Below, in pieces: positions 26,897 through 34,886 of a stretch of DNA of 64,000 nucleotides. The notes below the pieces were generated by a model. That model was not told the origin of the DNA and made no database searches. It was given only the letters and a program-made list of their open reading frames with translations. This DNA comes from Longispora sp040681875. Its GTDB lineage: Bacteria; Actinomycetota; Actinomycetes; Mycobacteriales; Micromonosporaceae. How positions within the stretch are numbered: the first letter of the stretch is position 1; each line of letters starts with the position of its first letter. The position numbers and the translations under genes are program-made. The stretch spans positions 781,800 to 845,799 of the forward strand of contig NZ_JBFAZP010000002.1 in assembly GCF_040681875.1 (NCBI RefSeq). The letters are read 5' to 3'.

Positions 26897-28036
26897 ATGA
26901 ACCCTCCTGTGACGCAGATGTTGAATCGGTCCGTGCGGCATCGGGCCGTCGGGCTGGTCGTGGCCGCCGTGGCCGCCGCCCTCGGCATGTTCGTGGCCTC
27001 CCCCGCCCGGGCCGCCCTGCCCACGGTCGACCTCAAACCCACGTTCGGCACGGCCTCGTTCAACGGCAGCATGCTCATCTTCAGGCTCCAGGTGTCCAAC
27101 GCCGGCCCCGGTGAGGCCACGGCCGCCACGGTGACCATCGAGCTGGTGGACGGCGGCGCGAGCCCCGCGCTGACGTTCACGGCACAGCGGACCGTGCGCG
27201 GAAGGACATGCACCCTGCTCAGTCCGGCAAAGATCGCCTGCCGCCTGGACGACCCCGTCGCCGGTGCCGGATCCCGCGGCATGACGCTGGCCCTGCCCAC
27301 CGACGAGCGGACCCACGTCCCGGGGGGCGCGACCCCGACCCCGATGCCGATCAAGGCCAAGGTGACGGTCGCCGCGGCGGAGACCGACTCCAACCCGGCG
27401 GACAACACGGCGACCGGCCAGGTACTGCGCACCGTGACCGCCACGCCCAAGGACTGGGTCGCCCGCGCGCAGCCGGTCACGGGCAAGGTCGGCGAGGTGG
27501 TCTACGTGACGGTGACCAGCTTCTTCAAGGGCCCGACCGGGGACTCCTACCCGGCGGGCCAGAAGCTCTCCCGCCTCCGGGCCCCGGCCGGCACGGAATG
27601 GGCGGAGGAACCGCCCCTGAACTGCCTGGAGGTGCGCCCCAAGGTCGAGCGGCGGTGCGTCTCGGAGGAGGACTTCCCGGGCACCCCCGGTGAGCCGGGA
27701 GCGGACAGCTCCTTCACGTACGGGCTGCGGATCCTGTCCCGGGAGGTCGGCGAGGGCACGTTCCGCGTCGAGGCCCTGGGCGGCGACCCGGACCTGAGCA
27801 ACAACTGCGCCCGGATCATCGTCACGGTCGAGGGCGCACCCGCGCGGACGGTCCCCGACGGGTGCGCCGAGCCCGCCCCGGCCCGCCCGGCCTCGCCCAC
27901 CGCCCGGGCCACCGGCGGGCTGCCCGTCACCGGCACGCACACGCTGGCGTTCGCCGGAGCCGGCGCGGGACTGCTGGCCGCCGGTACGGTCGCGCTGCTC
28001 GTCCTGCGCCGTCGTCGACGGACCTTCGCCGCCTGA
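26897..28036 (+). CDS. Sortase-anchored surface protein (LPVTG)
   Basis: 379 aa. Signal peptide about 1-39 ending in ARA. The body consists of two CARDB/DUF11-like beta-sandwich units (LQVSNAGPGEATAATVTIEL; second copy with GEVVYVTVTSF). The C-terminus has the full sorting signal: LPVTG at 342-346, a hydrophobic span, and an RRRRR tail. It would be cleaved by sortase and linked to the cell wall. No sortase gene is in the window. The exact start among nearby ATG/GTG codons is uncertain. Confidence 0.85.
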   Translation: MNPPVTQMLNRSVRHRAVGLVVAAVAAALGMFVASPARAALPTVDLKPTFGTASFNGSMLIFRLQVSNAGPGEATAATVTIELVDGGASPALTFTAQRTVRGRTCTLLSPAKIACRLDDPVAGAGSRGMTLALPTDERTHVPGGATPTPMPIKAKVTVAAAETDSNPADNTATGQVLRTVTATPKDWVARAQPVTGKVGEVVYVTVTSFFKGPTGDSYPAGQKLSRLRAPAGTEWAEEPPLNCLEVRPKVERRCVSEEDFPGTPGEPGADSSFTYGLRILSREVGEGTFRVEALGGDPDLSNNCARIIVTVEGAPARTVPDGCAEPAPARPASPTARATGGLPVTGTHTLAFAGAGAGLLAAGTVALLVLRRRRRTFAA

Positions 28037-28041
28037 CACCG

Positions 28042-28067
28042 GATGGCCCGGCGCGCGCCGGGCCATC
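28042..28067. terminator. 26-bp perfect palindrome directly after the surface-protein gene
   Basis: Arms of 13 bp (28042-28054 and 28055-28067) without a spacer, beginning 6 nt after the stop codon. Likely terminator, first of two. Confidence 0.7.
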
Positions 28068-28098
28068 GTCAGCCGAGCTGAGCGCGCTGGCGTGATTC

Positions 28099-28137
28099 GT
28101 GGGTGGAGTCCTGCCGATCGGGCAGGACTCCACCCAC
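28099..28137. terminator. Strong 17-bp terminator hairpin
   Basis: Perfect 17-bp arms (28099-28115 and 28121-28137) with a 5-nt loop. Second hairpin in tandem after the surface-protein gene. It isolates the following gene from read-through. Confidence 0.8.
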
Positions 28138-28241
28138 GGCCTGTTGACTGCACCGACTCGGAACCCTCGACCTGCTGGCCACCGCCCCGGCCGGTCCGAT
28201 CATGCGACCGGTCCGCCCCCGCCGCCGGGTACCGTCCTAAG

Positions 28242-28826
28242 GTGGATATTGACTGGAACGCCGAGCTGGTCGGTCAACTCGAGTCACACTGGCGGCATCA
28301 GCTCAGGCCCCGGCTGGACGGGCTGACAGATGACGAGTACTTCTGGCAGCCAGTCCCCGGCTGCTGGACGATCAGCCGTCGCGGCGAGACCTCCGCGCCG
28401 ATCTCCCTCGGCGCGGGCGAGTTCACCATGGACTACGCGGAACCGCCGCGCGTTCCGGAGCCGGTGACCACGATCGCCTGGAGACTCGCGCACATCACGG
28501 TCGGGTTCGCCGTGGACAACGCGTCGCATTTCGGCGGTCCGCCGACGGCAAGCTCGACGTTCCGCTACGCGGGCACCTCCGAAGAGGCCTTGAGACAGCT
28601 CGATGACGCGTACGCCATGTGGGTCGACGGGGTGCGCGGCCTCGGCGCGGCGGGACTAGCCCGGCCGCAGGGCCCGTCGCAGCCACCCGAATTCGCCGAC
28701 GAGCCCATGGCGAAGCTCATCCTGTTCACGAACACGGAGGTCATCCACCACGGGGCGGAGATCTGCCTGCTTCGTGACCTCTATCTGCGGAACACAGCCG
28801 CAGGCCGTCGCCTCGGTCGCGACTGA
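28242..28826 (+). CDS. DinB-superfamily protein (possible thiol transferase)
   Basis: 194 aa from the GTG at 28242. Longer frames run back through the terminator hairpin and are rejected. A four-helix DinB/DfsB-type protein: WNAELVGQLESHWRHQLRPR, DDEYFWQPVPGCWTI, TIAWRLAHI and the C-terminal NTEVIHHGAEICLLRDLY. The three His expected to bind metal are present (AHI, HH). In actinobacteria many such proteins use mycothiol. No clear ribosome site, so the start is less sure. Confidence 0.8.
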   Translation: MDIDWNAELVGQLESHWRHQLRPRLDGLTDDEYFWQPVPGCWTISRRGETSAPISLGAGEFTMDYAEPPRVPEPVTTIAWRLAHITVGFAVDNASHFGGPPTASSTFRYAGTSEEALRQLDDAYAMWVDGVRGLGAAGLARPQGPSQPPEFADEPMAKLILFTNTEVIHHGAEICLLRDLYLRNTAAGRRLGRD

Positions 28827-28890
28827 CCGTCGGCGGCTGGGGCCTAACGGGTGATCGGGGCGGCGATCCGCCTGCTCGGCGTCACCGTCA

Positions 28891-29075
28891 TCAAAGGACC
28901 CCAGCGCGGCCAGATGCGTACCACCGGTGGAACTTGAGGGTGGCCTTGCAGCCCGTCGGGATGGTCACCGACTGCGTCATCGTGTCGCTGTGGCCGGAAC
29001 CGTAGCCGACTAGCCACGCCTTCCAGCTACCGCCGTGCGCCGGCTGGGAGCTGCCGTTCGATCGCACCGGACGTG
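28891..29075 (-). pseudogene. Fragment of a secreted-protein C-terminal domain
   Basis: The minus strand reads GSWKAWLVGYGSGHSDTMTQ followed by SVTIPTGCKATLKFHRWY and then a stop. This matches the beta-sandwich domain (GSWxAWLxGYG...DTxxQxVTxPxGC) often found at the C-terminus of actinomycete secreted peptidases. No start, signal peptide or catalytic part precedes it; the upstream codons overlap the next gene in another frame. It looks like the remnant of a lost gene. Confidence 0.6.
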
Positions 29076-29104
29076 GCGGTCCACGGTGCGGTGCCGGATG
29101 CGGC

Positions 29105-29809
29105 CTATTCGCACAGTGGCCGAGCTTCCCACGCCTCGAAGACACCTGGGTTGAGCGTCCCCAGCGGGAGTGGGGTGCGGAAGCAGTCCAGGACGAAGAT
29201 CTCCGCCGGCCCCGCCGGCCCTGCCAGTGAGGGCACCAACCGCACCGTGCCTGCGGCGTGCACCTGCGTGCCGTCGATGACCTCCGTGGGGCCACTGTCC
29301 CGCGAGACCGGGAGCAGTAGGCCGTCACAGGACTGGGCGACGGAGGATCTACTGGTCACGCTCGCTGACCGTGTCCCGACCTGCACCGTCATCGAGCCGC
29401 CACCGAGGCAGGCCATCAAGATCATCATTCCTCGCAGGGCCGGAACGTCCACCGAGACTTCGGGCAGGCCAGAATCCGACGTCCACGAGGCCAGCACAGG
29501 GACCTTGTACAGATCACGGACCTGCGCCTCGGTCGGCAACTGCCCAGGCGGGGCGGTCAGGACAGCACGACCCGTGGCCTTCGAGCACCTCGCGGGAACA
29601 CCCGAGTCCTCCGGATACACGAACCAGCGCGCAGGGCTCACGCACGCCGTCGGCTTTGCCCGGGCCTCGCCCTGCCCCTCGAACACACTGAAGTCCCCGG
29701 GGCCGGCCCACCCATGCCACACGACCGCCGCCAACGCCACGGTCAACGCCGAGGCGCAGACCACGAGCCACCGCCGCGACCGTACACGCACCCCCACCTG
29801 CGCATTCAT
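29105..29809 (-). CDS. Membrane-anchored hypothetical protein
   Basis: 234 aa from the ATG at 29809. RSRRWLVVCASALTVALAAV (residues about 10-30) is a signal anchor. The outer part holds six or so Cys, including ACVSP, ARCSK, MACLG, QSCDG and LDCFR, suggesting disulfides, but no known domain. The ATG overlaps the TGA of the upstream ORF (TGATG), so the two are translationally coupled. The pair resembles small actinomycete operons encoding a positively charged inner-membrane protein plus an exported partner. Function unknown. Confidence 0.6.
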   Translation of the reverse strand: MNAQVGVRVRSRRWLVVCASALTVALAAVVWHGWAGPGDFSVFEGQGEARAKPTACVSPARWFVYPEDSGVPARCSKATGRAVLTAPPGQLPTEAQVRDLYKVPVLASWTSDSGLPEVSVDVPALRGMMILMACLGGGSMTVQVGTRSASVTSRSSVAQSCDGLLLPVSRDSGPTEVIDGTQVHAAGTVRLVPSLAGPAGPAEIFVLDCFRTPLPLGTLNPGVFEAWEARPLCE

Positions 29810-30279
29810 CACGAAAGAATGGCACGGGATTGATCGCCAGGCGGTGTCGGGATCTTGACCCGCGCATCCACCAGGCCTGCGACCGGCCGCCCCGTCGATC
29901 CGGTCAGCGCGGTGATCGCCTCGCGGACCACGACCTCCCGGTCGGCGCTCGGCTTCGGGACCGCGTGATCGAGGGCGACGAAACCGCCTCCAACCAGGAC
30001 CGCGCTGCCGATCAGCGCGGCCCTTCGGCGCCATGGTGTTTCGTGGGCACCGACGGGAGGCGCTCCGCGGTGTTCTCCGTGTTGGACAGCCCCCGGCCCA
30101 CGAGAACCGCCACCTCGCGCTCGCGGTCGGTGAGAGTGCCCAGCCGGGCGACGGCCCGGGCCGCGCGGTCGCCGACGAACCGAGTCGGCGACCGCCGGGG
30201 TGGCCGACACCGCAGCCATTCCCCCGGCTACATGGACCGCGATACCCGTAGCAGCGAGCGTTTTCCGCAAAATGATCAT
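29809..30279 (-). CDS. Small membrane protein, possibly chimeric
   Basis: 156 aa from the ATG at 30279. The first 35 residues look like a signal peptide (MIILRKTLAATGIAVHVAGG, then MAAVSATPAVA). The middle is Arg/Pro/Gly-rich and overlaps, in another frame, a LuxR HTH remnant. The last 75 residues (WRRRAALIGSAVLVGGGFVA and beyond) contain a membrane span and an acidic tail, and couple by TGATG to the next gene. The middle may be out-of-frame debris joined by a deletion, with the true gene starting further in. Confidence 0.4.
   Translation of the reverse strand: MIILRKTLAATGIAVHVAGGMAAVSATPAVADSVRRRPRGPGRRPAGHSHRPRARGGGSRGPGAVQHGEHRGAPPVGAHETPWRRRAALIGSAVLVGGGFVALDHAVPKPSADREVVVREAITALTGSTGRPVAGLVDARVKIPTPPGDQSRAILS
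30031..30200 (-). pseudogene. LuxR-type HTH remnant (NarL/FixJ response regulator)
   Basis: In a frame different from the overlapping ORF the minus strand reads ARLGTLTDREREVAVLVGRG then LSNTENTAERL. This is the first two helices of a LuxR HTH (LTDREREVLxLVxxGLSNxEIAxxL). After the recognition helix it degenerates (PSVPTKHHG) and stops. No receiver domain or start codon is attached. A clear decayed fragment. Confidence 0.65.
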
Positions 30280-30742
30280 GTTACTCGCCCCTGGAGTCAC
30301 GCGATGAGATCAACCGGCCCGCCGGTCCGGGAATGGCCAAGCTCACCAGCCCACGCCTTCAAACCGCCTTCACCGACACGACCTGACCCAACAACTACGG
30401 CGTCGCTGGCACCAGCTTCAGGCCAGCGAACTGTGCTGGCCAGGATCGAACCGAGCAGTTGCGTGTGCGGCGGCCTACTCATCGGTGCCGTCGAGCGCCA
30501 ACCTGCCTACCGTCCACAGTCGCCTGAATTGAGGAGAAGCGTGGCCCCCGGACCGGCGCTGACTGGTCGGCGGCGACCCAACACGAGGTGCGTCGACGGA
30601 CGACGGCCCTTCCGGCTGCCATTCGGGGCTGCCGAACGTGCGGGTTGCCGTCCTCATGCTCTGGCGACGGGGTGGCTTCGACGTGTTGAGGGCTTCAGTC
30701 CCCGGCGGCGGGCTGACGGGCGTGGTCGTGCCCGCCCGATGC
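30280..30742. other. Gene-free region upstream of exonuclease III gene end
   Basis: 463 nt with no supported gene in any frame, and lower third-position GC bias than in the neighbours. Together with the fragments on both sides it looks like eroded sequence. Confidence 0.4.
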
Positions 30743-31528
30743 TCAGATCTCCAGGTCGACGACCACGGGCGCGTGGTCGGAGGCGCCTTTGCCCTTGCGC
30801 TCGTCGCGGTCGACATAGGCGTCGGTGACGGCCGCCGCGAAGACCGGGGTGCCGAAGACCAGGTCGATGCGCATGCCGTTGTTCTTCGGGAAGGCCAACT
30901 GCCGGTAGTCCCAGTAGGTGAAGGGCACGTCGTACTTCAGCGCGCGCGGCACGACCTCCGACAGGCCCGCCTCCCGCAGCAGGTCGAGCGCGGCACGCTC
31001 GCGCGCGGAGACGTGGGTCGCGCCCTCGAACGCCGCGAGGTCCCACACGTCGGCGTCGGTGGGCGCGATGTTGAAGTCCCCGAGCACGGCGTAGGGTAGC
31101 CGGCCGGCCGCGTCACCGGCGGCAGACTCCGCCAGCGCCCCGAGCCAGCGCAGCTTGTACGCGTAGTGCGCGTGGTCGACCTCCCGCCCGTTCGGGACGT
31201 ACACCGAGCAGACGCGTACCGGCCCGCAGGTGGCCGTGATCGCCCGCGCCTCCCGGGCGCCCTCGTAGTCGGGCTCGTCGGGCAGTCCCCGCGCCACGTC
31301 GTCGAGGCCGACGCGGGACAGGATCGCGACGCCGTTCCACCGCCCGGTGCCGTAGGCGGCGACCTCGTAGCCGAGCGCGCGCACGTCCTCGGCGGGGAAC
31401 GTGTCCGTGGTGCTCTTGAGCTCCTGGAGGCACAGGACATCCGGGCGGGCCGACTCGAGCCAGGCCAGTACCCGGGGCAGTCGGGCGGTGATCGAGTTGA
31501 CGTTCCAGGCGGCTACCCGCAAGATCAT
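30743..31528 (-). CDS. xth: Exodeoxyribonuclease III (AP endonuclease)
   Basis: 261 aa from the ATG at 31528 (GGAGAAAG upstream); the frame extends further but without family similarity. It belongs to the EEP/ExoIII family: AAWNVNSITARLPRVLAWL, the metal-binding Glu in LCLQELKST, GDFNIAPTDADVWD, YWDYRQLAFPKNNGMRIDLV and the terminal SDHAPVVVDL. It acts in base-excision repair, cutting at abasic sites and degrading 3' ends. Single gene. Confidence 0.95.
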   Translation of the reverse strand: MILRVAAWNVNSITARLPRVLAWLESARPDVLCLQELKSTTDTFPAEDVRALGYEVAAYGTGRWNGVAILSRVGLDDVARGLPDEPDYEGAREARAITATCGPVRVCSVYVPNGREVDHAHYAYKLRWLGALAESAAGDAAGRLPYAVLGDFNIAPTDADVWDLAAFEGATHVSARERAALDLLREAGLSEVVPRALKYDVPFTYWDYRQLAFPKNNGMRIDLVFGTPVFAAAVTDAYVDRDERKGKGASDHAPVVVDLEI

Positions 31529-31659
31529 TCTTCTTTCTCCATCGATGCCCCCGAACGGCGGCCGGCGAGACCCTCCGCCACGCACCATCGAACCACGCCC
31601 CGGACACCAGGCACCGCAACCCGGCCCGCCACCGGGTCGCGGGCCGGGTGGCCAGCGCA

Positions 31660-31684
31660 GGGTGAGGAGCTGTCATCCTCACCC
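31660..31684. terminator. Hairpin at the end of the small zinc-finger-like gene
   Basis: Perfect 9-bp arms (31660-31668 and 31676-31684) with a 7-nt loop. It overlaps the stop codon (31681-31679) of the leftward small gene. Confidence 0.5.
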
Positions 31685-31876
31685 GCGCAGGGCTACCCGC
31701 ACCAGGCCCTGGTGGGCGCGCCTCGTCGACTCCGCCTGCGCGTGCCGGATCTTGTCCTGGGTCTCGCGCCACTGCTCGCGGTAACGATCGAACTCCCGGT
31801 CTGACGCAGAGATCACGACCTGGTCGAGGTACTCGGAGTCGCAGTCGCCGCAGTTGGCCTGCTCAGGAGTAGGCAT
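31679..31876 (-). CDS. Small Cys-pair (zinc-ribbon-like) protein, probably 5'-truncated
   Basis: 65 aa from the first ATG (31876), but the same frame continues upstream with the protein-like NCRRGINRAAAIAAESVRTT, WTDVICPTCHAALSPRDRDH. That adds a CPTC pair to the CGDC pair inside the called ORF and so completes a CxxC...CxxC zinc site. No ATG, GTG or TTG exists in this extension before a stop, so the original 5' end has been lost or shifted. The C-terminal half is a charged helix (FDRYREQWRETQDKIRHAQA). Function unknown. Confidence 0.45.
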   Translation of the reverse strand: MPTPEQANCGDCDSEYLDQVVISASDREFDRYREQWRETQDKIRHAQAESTRRAHQGLVRVALRG

Positions 31877-31985
31877 CGCGTGATCGCGGTCGCGCGGCGA
31901 CAGGGCTGCGTGGCAGGTCGGGCAGATGACATCGGTCCAGGTCGTGCGGACACTCTCGGCGGCGATTGCGGCGGCCCGGTTGATG

Positions 31986-32030
31986 CCCCGGCGGCAGTTG
32001 GTCGTCCAACACCACCAGGTCCGGCTGTTC
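31986..32030 (-). other. Possible receiver-domain fragment
   Basis: In a frame overlapping the zinc-ribbon extension the minus strand reads EQPDLVVLDDQLPPG. This resembles the phosphoacceptor segment (PDLVLLDxxLPxG) of response regulators. It is only 15 residues and so may be chance. It is listed because other response-regulator fragments lie nearby. Confidence 0.2.
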
Positions 32031-32127
32031 CCGCCAGCCGCAGGGCACGATGCCCGTGTCCAGGCCCGCGCCGACGGCGCCCCTTACCCCTAGGTGGCCA
32101 AGGGACACCGTCGACGGCACGTAGGCG

Positions 32128-32156
32128 GGCCCGGGCGGCGCGAGGCCGCCCGGGCC
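32128..32156. terminator. Terminator hairpin after the RCC1-repeat gene
   Basis: Perfect 12-bp GC arms (32128-32139 and 32145-32156), 5-nt loop, 53 nt downstream of the stop at 32209 on the minus strand. Confidence 0.7.
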
Positions 32157-32208
32157 GTTGGCTGTCGGACCTCCCGTGGATCGCGACGCGGCGGCGGTAC
32201 GTCCCGGA

Positions 32209-33345
32209 TCAGCTGGTGGAGGTGAACATGCTGATGTCGCGGTCGGCGGAGATCGCCAGGGCCCCGCTGGTCGGCAGCGCGTTGATCGGGGCCGCGAGGT
32301 TCCAGAGGTCCCGGGTGCCGCCGCCCAGGGCGTAGTAGTGGTTGTAGCCCCAGCCCCAGACGCTGCCGTCGGCCCGCAGAGCCAGGGTGTGGACGTCGCC
32401 GGAGGCGATCCGGGTGACGCCGGTCAGGCCCAGGACGGGTACCGGCAGATTCTGGTCGGTGGTGGTGCCGTCGCCGAGTTCGCCGCTGTAGTTGTCGCCC
32501 CAGGTCCACACCGTGCCGTCGGCGAGCAGCACCACGGCGAAGTCAGCGCCGGCACTCACCGAGGTCGCGCCGGTCAGGCCCGGGACCGGGGTCGGCGTGG
32601 TGAGGATCGGCTGGGAGGTGCCCGACTGCCAGCCCCAATGCCAGACCGTGCCGTCGGACCGGCGAGCCACGCTGTAATGGCGACCGGCGGCCACGGAGGT
32701 CACCCCGGTGAGCCCGGTCGCCACCACCGGGGTCACGACCCGCGGCCACTGGTAAGAGGAACCGTTGCCCAGCTGCCCCCAGTAGTTGTCGCCCCAGCCG
32801 ACCACCGTGCCGTCGGCCAGCGAGACGAGGACGTGGTCGTCACCGATCGCGACGGAACGGGCCGGCTGCGCCAGGGTGTACTTCACCGGCGTCGGGAACT
32901 TCACGCCCACGGTGCCCAGCTGGCCCTGGAGGCTGTTGCCCCACACCCGCAGCTGGCCGTTGCCGAGCAACGCGATCGCGTAGTCCTCGCCCGCGGCGAT
33001 GGCCACCACCCCGGTCACCTTCTTCACGGTCACCGGCGTGTACCGGGTCTCGTACGTGCCGTCCCCGAGCTGGCCGTGACCGTTGACCCCGCTGGACCTC
33101 AGCGTGCCGTCGGGCATCAGCGCGATCATGAAGTCGTACCCGGAGGCGATCGCGACGGCCCCGGCGAACTCCGCGCGCACCACCGTGGGGGTGCTCGACG
33201 TGTTCGGATAACTGGTACCCGACAGCCGCACCACGTTCGGGGCGGAAGCCAGCGCGGGCGACGCCGTCACCGCCAGAGCGCTGAGTGCGACCACCACACC
33301 GACGGCCCACCGGGACCACCGCCGCGAACGAGACAGAACAGACAT
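32209..33345 (-). CDS. Secreted RCC1-repeat (seven-bladed propeller) protein
   Basis: 378 aa from the ATG at 33345 (GGAGGG 4 nt upstream). The 57 extra upstream codons lack a signal peptide and are rejected. Signal peptide about 1-34 ending in ALA. Six to seven repeats of about 50 residues carry the RCC1 pattern (VVAIAAGEDYAIALLGNGQL, VWGNSLQGQLG; TWGDNYSGELGDGTT). The fold is a propeller that binds proteins or other ligands. Bacterial exported members have no settled role. No anchor signal seen. Confidence 0.9.
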   Translation of the reverse strand: MSVLSRSRRWSRWAVGVVVALSALAVTASPALASAPNVVRLSGTSYPNTSSTPTVVRAEFAGAVAIASGYDFMIALMPDGTLRSSGVNGHGQLGDGTYETRYTPVTVKKVTGVVAIAAGEDYAIALLGNGQLRVWGNSLQGQLGTVGVKFPTPVKYTLAQPARSVAIGDDHVLVSLADGTVVGWGDNYWGQLGNGSSYQWPRVVTPVVATGLTGVTSVAAGRHYSVARRSDGTVWHWGWQSGTSQPILTTPTPVPGLTGATSVSAGADFAVVLLADGTVWTWGDNYSGELGDGTTTDQNLPVPVLGLTGVTRIASGDVHTLALRADGSVWGWGYNHYYALGGGTRDLWNLAAPINALPTSGALAISADRDISMFTSTS

Positions 33346-33494
33346 ACGCCCTCCAGAGCGCCGGACCGAATGGGCGAGGCCCGGACGGACGGCCCGTCGC
33401 GGGACGGCGGGCCGACGTACGCCTCGAGGGCCGCCTGCCGGACTGCGCCCACAGGGCGGCGTTGTCCATGCTGCCAACCATGCCCTGCCATGAC

Positions 33495-33516
33495 TTGTCA
33501 GGTGTTCACCCGACAA
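33495..33516. promoter_or_regulatory. Palindrome between RCC1 gene and membrane-protein gene
   Basis: TTGTCAGGTG-TT-CACCCGACAA, with 9 of 10 arm positions pairing, followed by an A4 run. It lies in the divergent region, so it is more likely an operator than a terminator. Confidence 0.45.
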
Positions 33517-33713
33517 AAACGCGCTGATGGGTACTCGGGACGGGCGCCACTACGTGAAACAACTTGGCCTGTTCGTCCTGGGTACCGGCTCGGTTGCGTC
33601 CCTCCTTGGCCGCTGTCGGGTAGACGCCCGACATGTGCCTGCCGCGTCGACGCGCGACCATGAACGGACAGCCGGGCCGCCCTGCCGGGCGGTGGAGCCC
33701 CTCGGGAGTTGTC

Positions 33714-34472
33714 GTGCCGGACTACATTCTCGACGCGGTTCTCGCGTCCCCCCACGAAGTCGAGGCGCGGACCCTGGCCGCGCAGGTCCTGTCGCTGGCC
33801 GAGCGGGGCGTGCTCACGTTGCGCGTGGACGGGGAGAGTCAGATCGTCGTCGCCGTCGAGGGGCCGGCGCGCCGGAGCGACCTGGCGCTGTCCTCCGGCG
33901 ACGTGATGGTGCTGGAGGCGGTGTTCGGCGACGAGGACCACGGGCGGAGGGAGGTGCCGCTGCACAGGTTCGACCTCGCCTACCGGGGTTCGGAGCTGCG
34001 CGCCCGGATGCGGGGAGTGTTGCTGCTGCGCGGGGAGCTGGCCCGCACGCCGCGGTGGGTGCTTGCCGCCATCGTGGTCGTCGTGCTGGCCGTGGACGGC
34101 TGGTTTGTGTGGCTGACGTCCGGTCACCCGGATGTGCTGACCTGGTGCGCGATCGGCTTCGTGGCCGGGATCGGGTGGATCTTCCTGTCGACCCTGCACG
34201 GCCGCACCGGACCGACCCGACAAGGTCGGGAACTCCGGGCCGCCCGCTCGGTGGAGTACTCGCCGGCTGAACCGCCCGAACTGCTGTCGGCGGCGGTCGC
34301 GTCCCGCTTCGCGCTGTGGCGGTGGCCGGGGCTCGACCCCGGCACGGAGCCACCCCCCTGGCTGCCGGACGTGCCGTGGGAGGCCGAGGCCGTGTCCCAG
34401 CTCGTAGACGGCGTCGTCGGGGTCTTCGAATTTCAGCTGCCCGCACGGGGCAGGTACAACGGGTACAGCTGA
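33714..34472 (+). CDS. Two-TM membrane protein (DUF2207-C-like)
   Basis: 252 aa from a GTG at 33714 with GGGAG 5 nt upstream. The earlier ATG at 33633 sits in a hairpin (33614-33633) and has no ribosome site. The N-terminal segment VPDYILDAVLASPHEVEART and the following winged-helix-like stretch with an ERGVLTLRV strand resemble the cytoplasmic tail of DUF2207-type membrane proteins. Two adjacent membrane spans (WVLAAIVVVVLAVDGWFVWL and LTWCAIGFVAGIGWIFLSTL) follow, then an amphipathic C-terminus. Function unknown. Confidence 0.6.
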   Translation: MPDYILDAVLASPHEVEARTLAAQVLSLAERGVLTLRVDGESQIVVAVEGPARRSDLALSSGDVMVLEAVFGDEDHGRREVPLHRFDLAYRGSELRARMRGVLLLRGELARTPRWVLAAIVVVVLAVDGWFVWLTSGHPDVLTWCAIGFVAGIGWIFLSTLHGRTGPTRQGRELRAARSVEYSPAEPPELLSAAVASRFALWRWPGLDPGTEPPPWLPDVPWEAEAVSQLVDGVVGVFEFQLPARGRYNGYS

Positions 34473-34535
34473 ATGGCGGAATCGCGACAGTTGCCGCCGT
34501 GAGCACGGCACGCCTTCTGGGGCGATGACGCAACT

Positions 34536-34695
34536 ACGATCCGGCTCGCCGTTGTCGACGATGTTCCGATGGACGTGCTCGGTTTCGTGCGGACATTCGC
34601 CGCAGTACCCGATGTCGAGGTGGTTGGGGTTGGCGGAATCGCCGGCCGGTCTGCGGAGTTGGTGGAGGATCAGCTTCTTACACAGGCGACCGTCT
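34536..34695 (+). pseudogene. Remnant of a response-regulator receiver domain
   Basis: The plus strand reads TIRLAVVDDVPMDVLGFVRT, FAAVPDVEVVGVGG. This matches the start of NarL/FixJ receivers (IRVxxVDDxPxxRxGLxxxLxxxPDxEVVGEAxxG), including the acidic pair DD. No start codon precedes it (a TGA lies 36 nt upstream in frame), and the similarity ends at about 34695, before the phosphoacceptor Asp. It is a decayed fragment on the opposite strand to the LuxR remnant at 30031. Confidence 0.55.
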
Positions 34696-34739
34696 GTCGG
34701 GTTGCTGCGCCGCACAGCAGGTCGTCGCTGATGCAGCAG

Positions 34740-34766
34740 AGGGGACAGGGAAGCTCCCTGTCCCCT
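34740..34766. terminator. Terminator hairpin downstream of the DUF3050 gene
   Basis: Perfect 12-bp arms (34740-34751 and 34755-34766), 3-nt loop, in the 414-nt gap 34473-34886. It lies 121 nt beyond the DUF3050 stop. Confidence 0.65.
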
Positions 34767-34886
34767 ACCACTCTCCTCGTTCACGGCGACGAGGATCGCC
34801 ATCCGCTCGTGTGCGCCATCGAAGGCCTCCGGCAGCCACCCCGGCTCGGAAGCACCGAACAGCGACCCGGAAGCCCGGGCTGCCGT

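Noticed and set aside
30425..30520. tRNA-like T-arm (GGTTCGATCC on the minus strand)
   Set aside because: The flanking stem does not pair, and no acceptor, D or anticodon arm could be placed.
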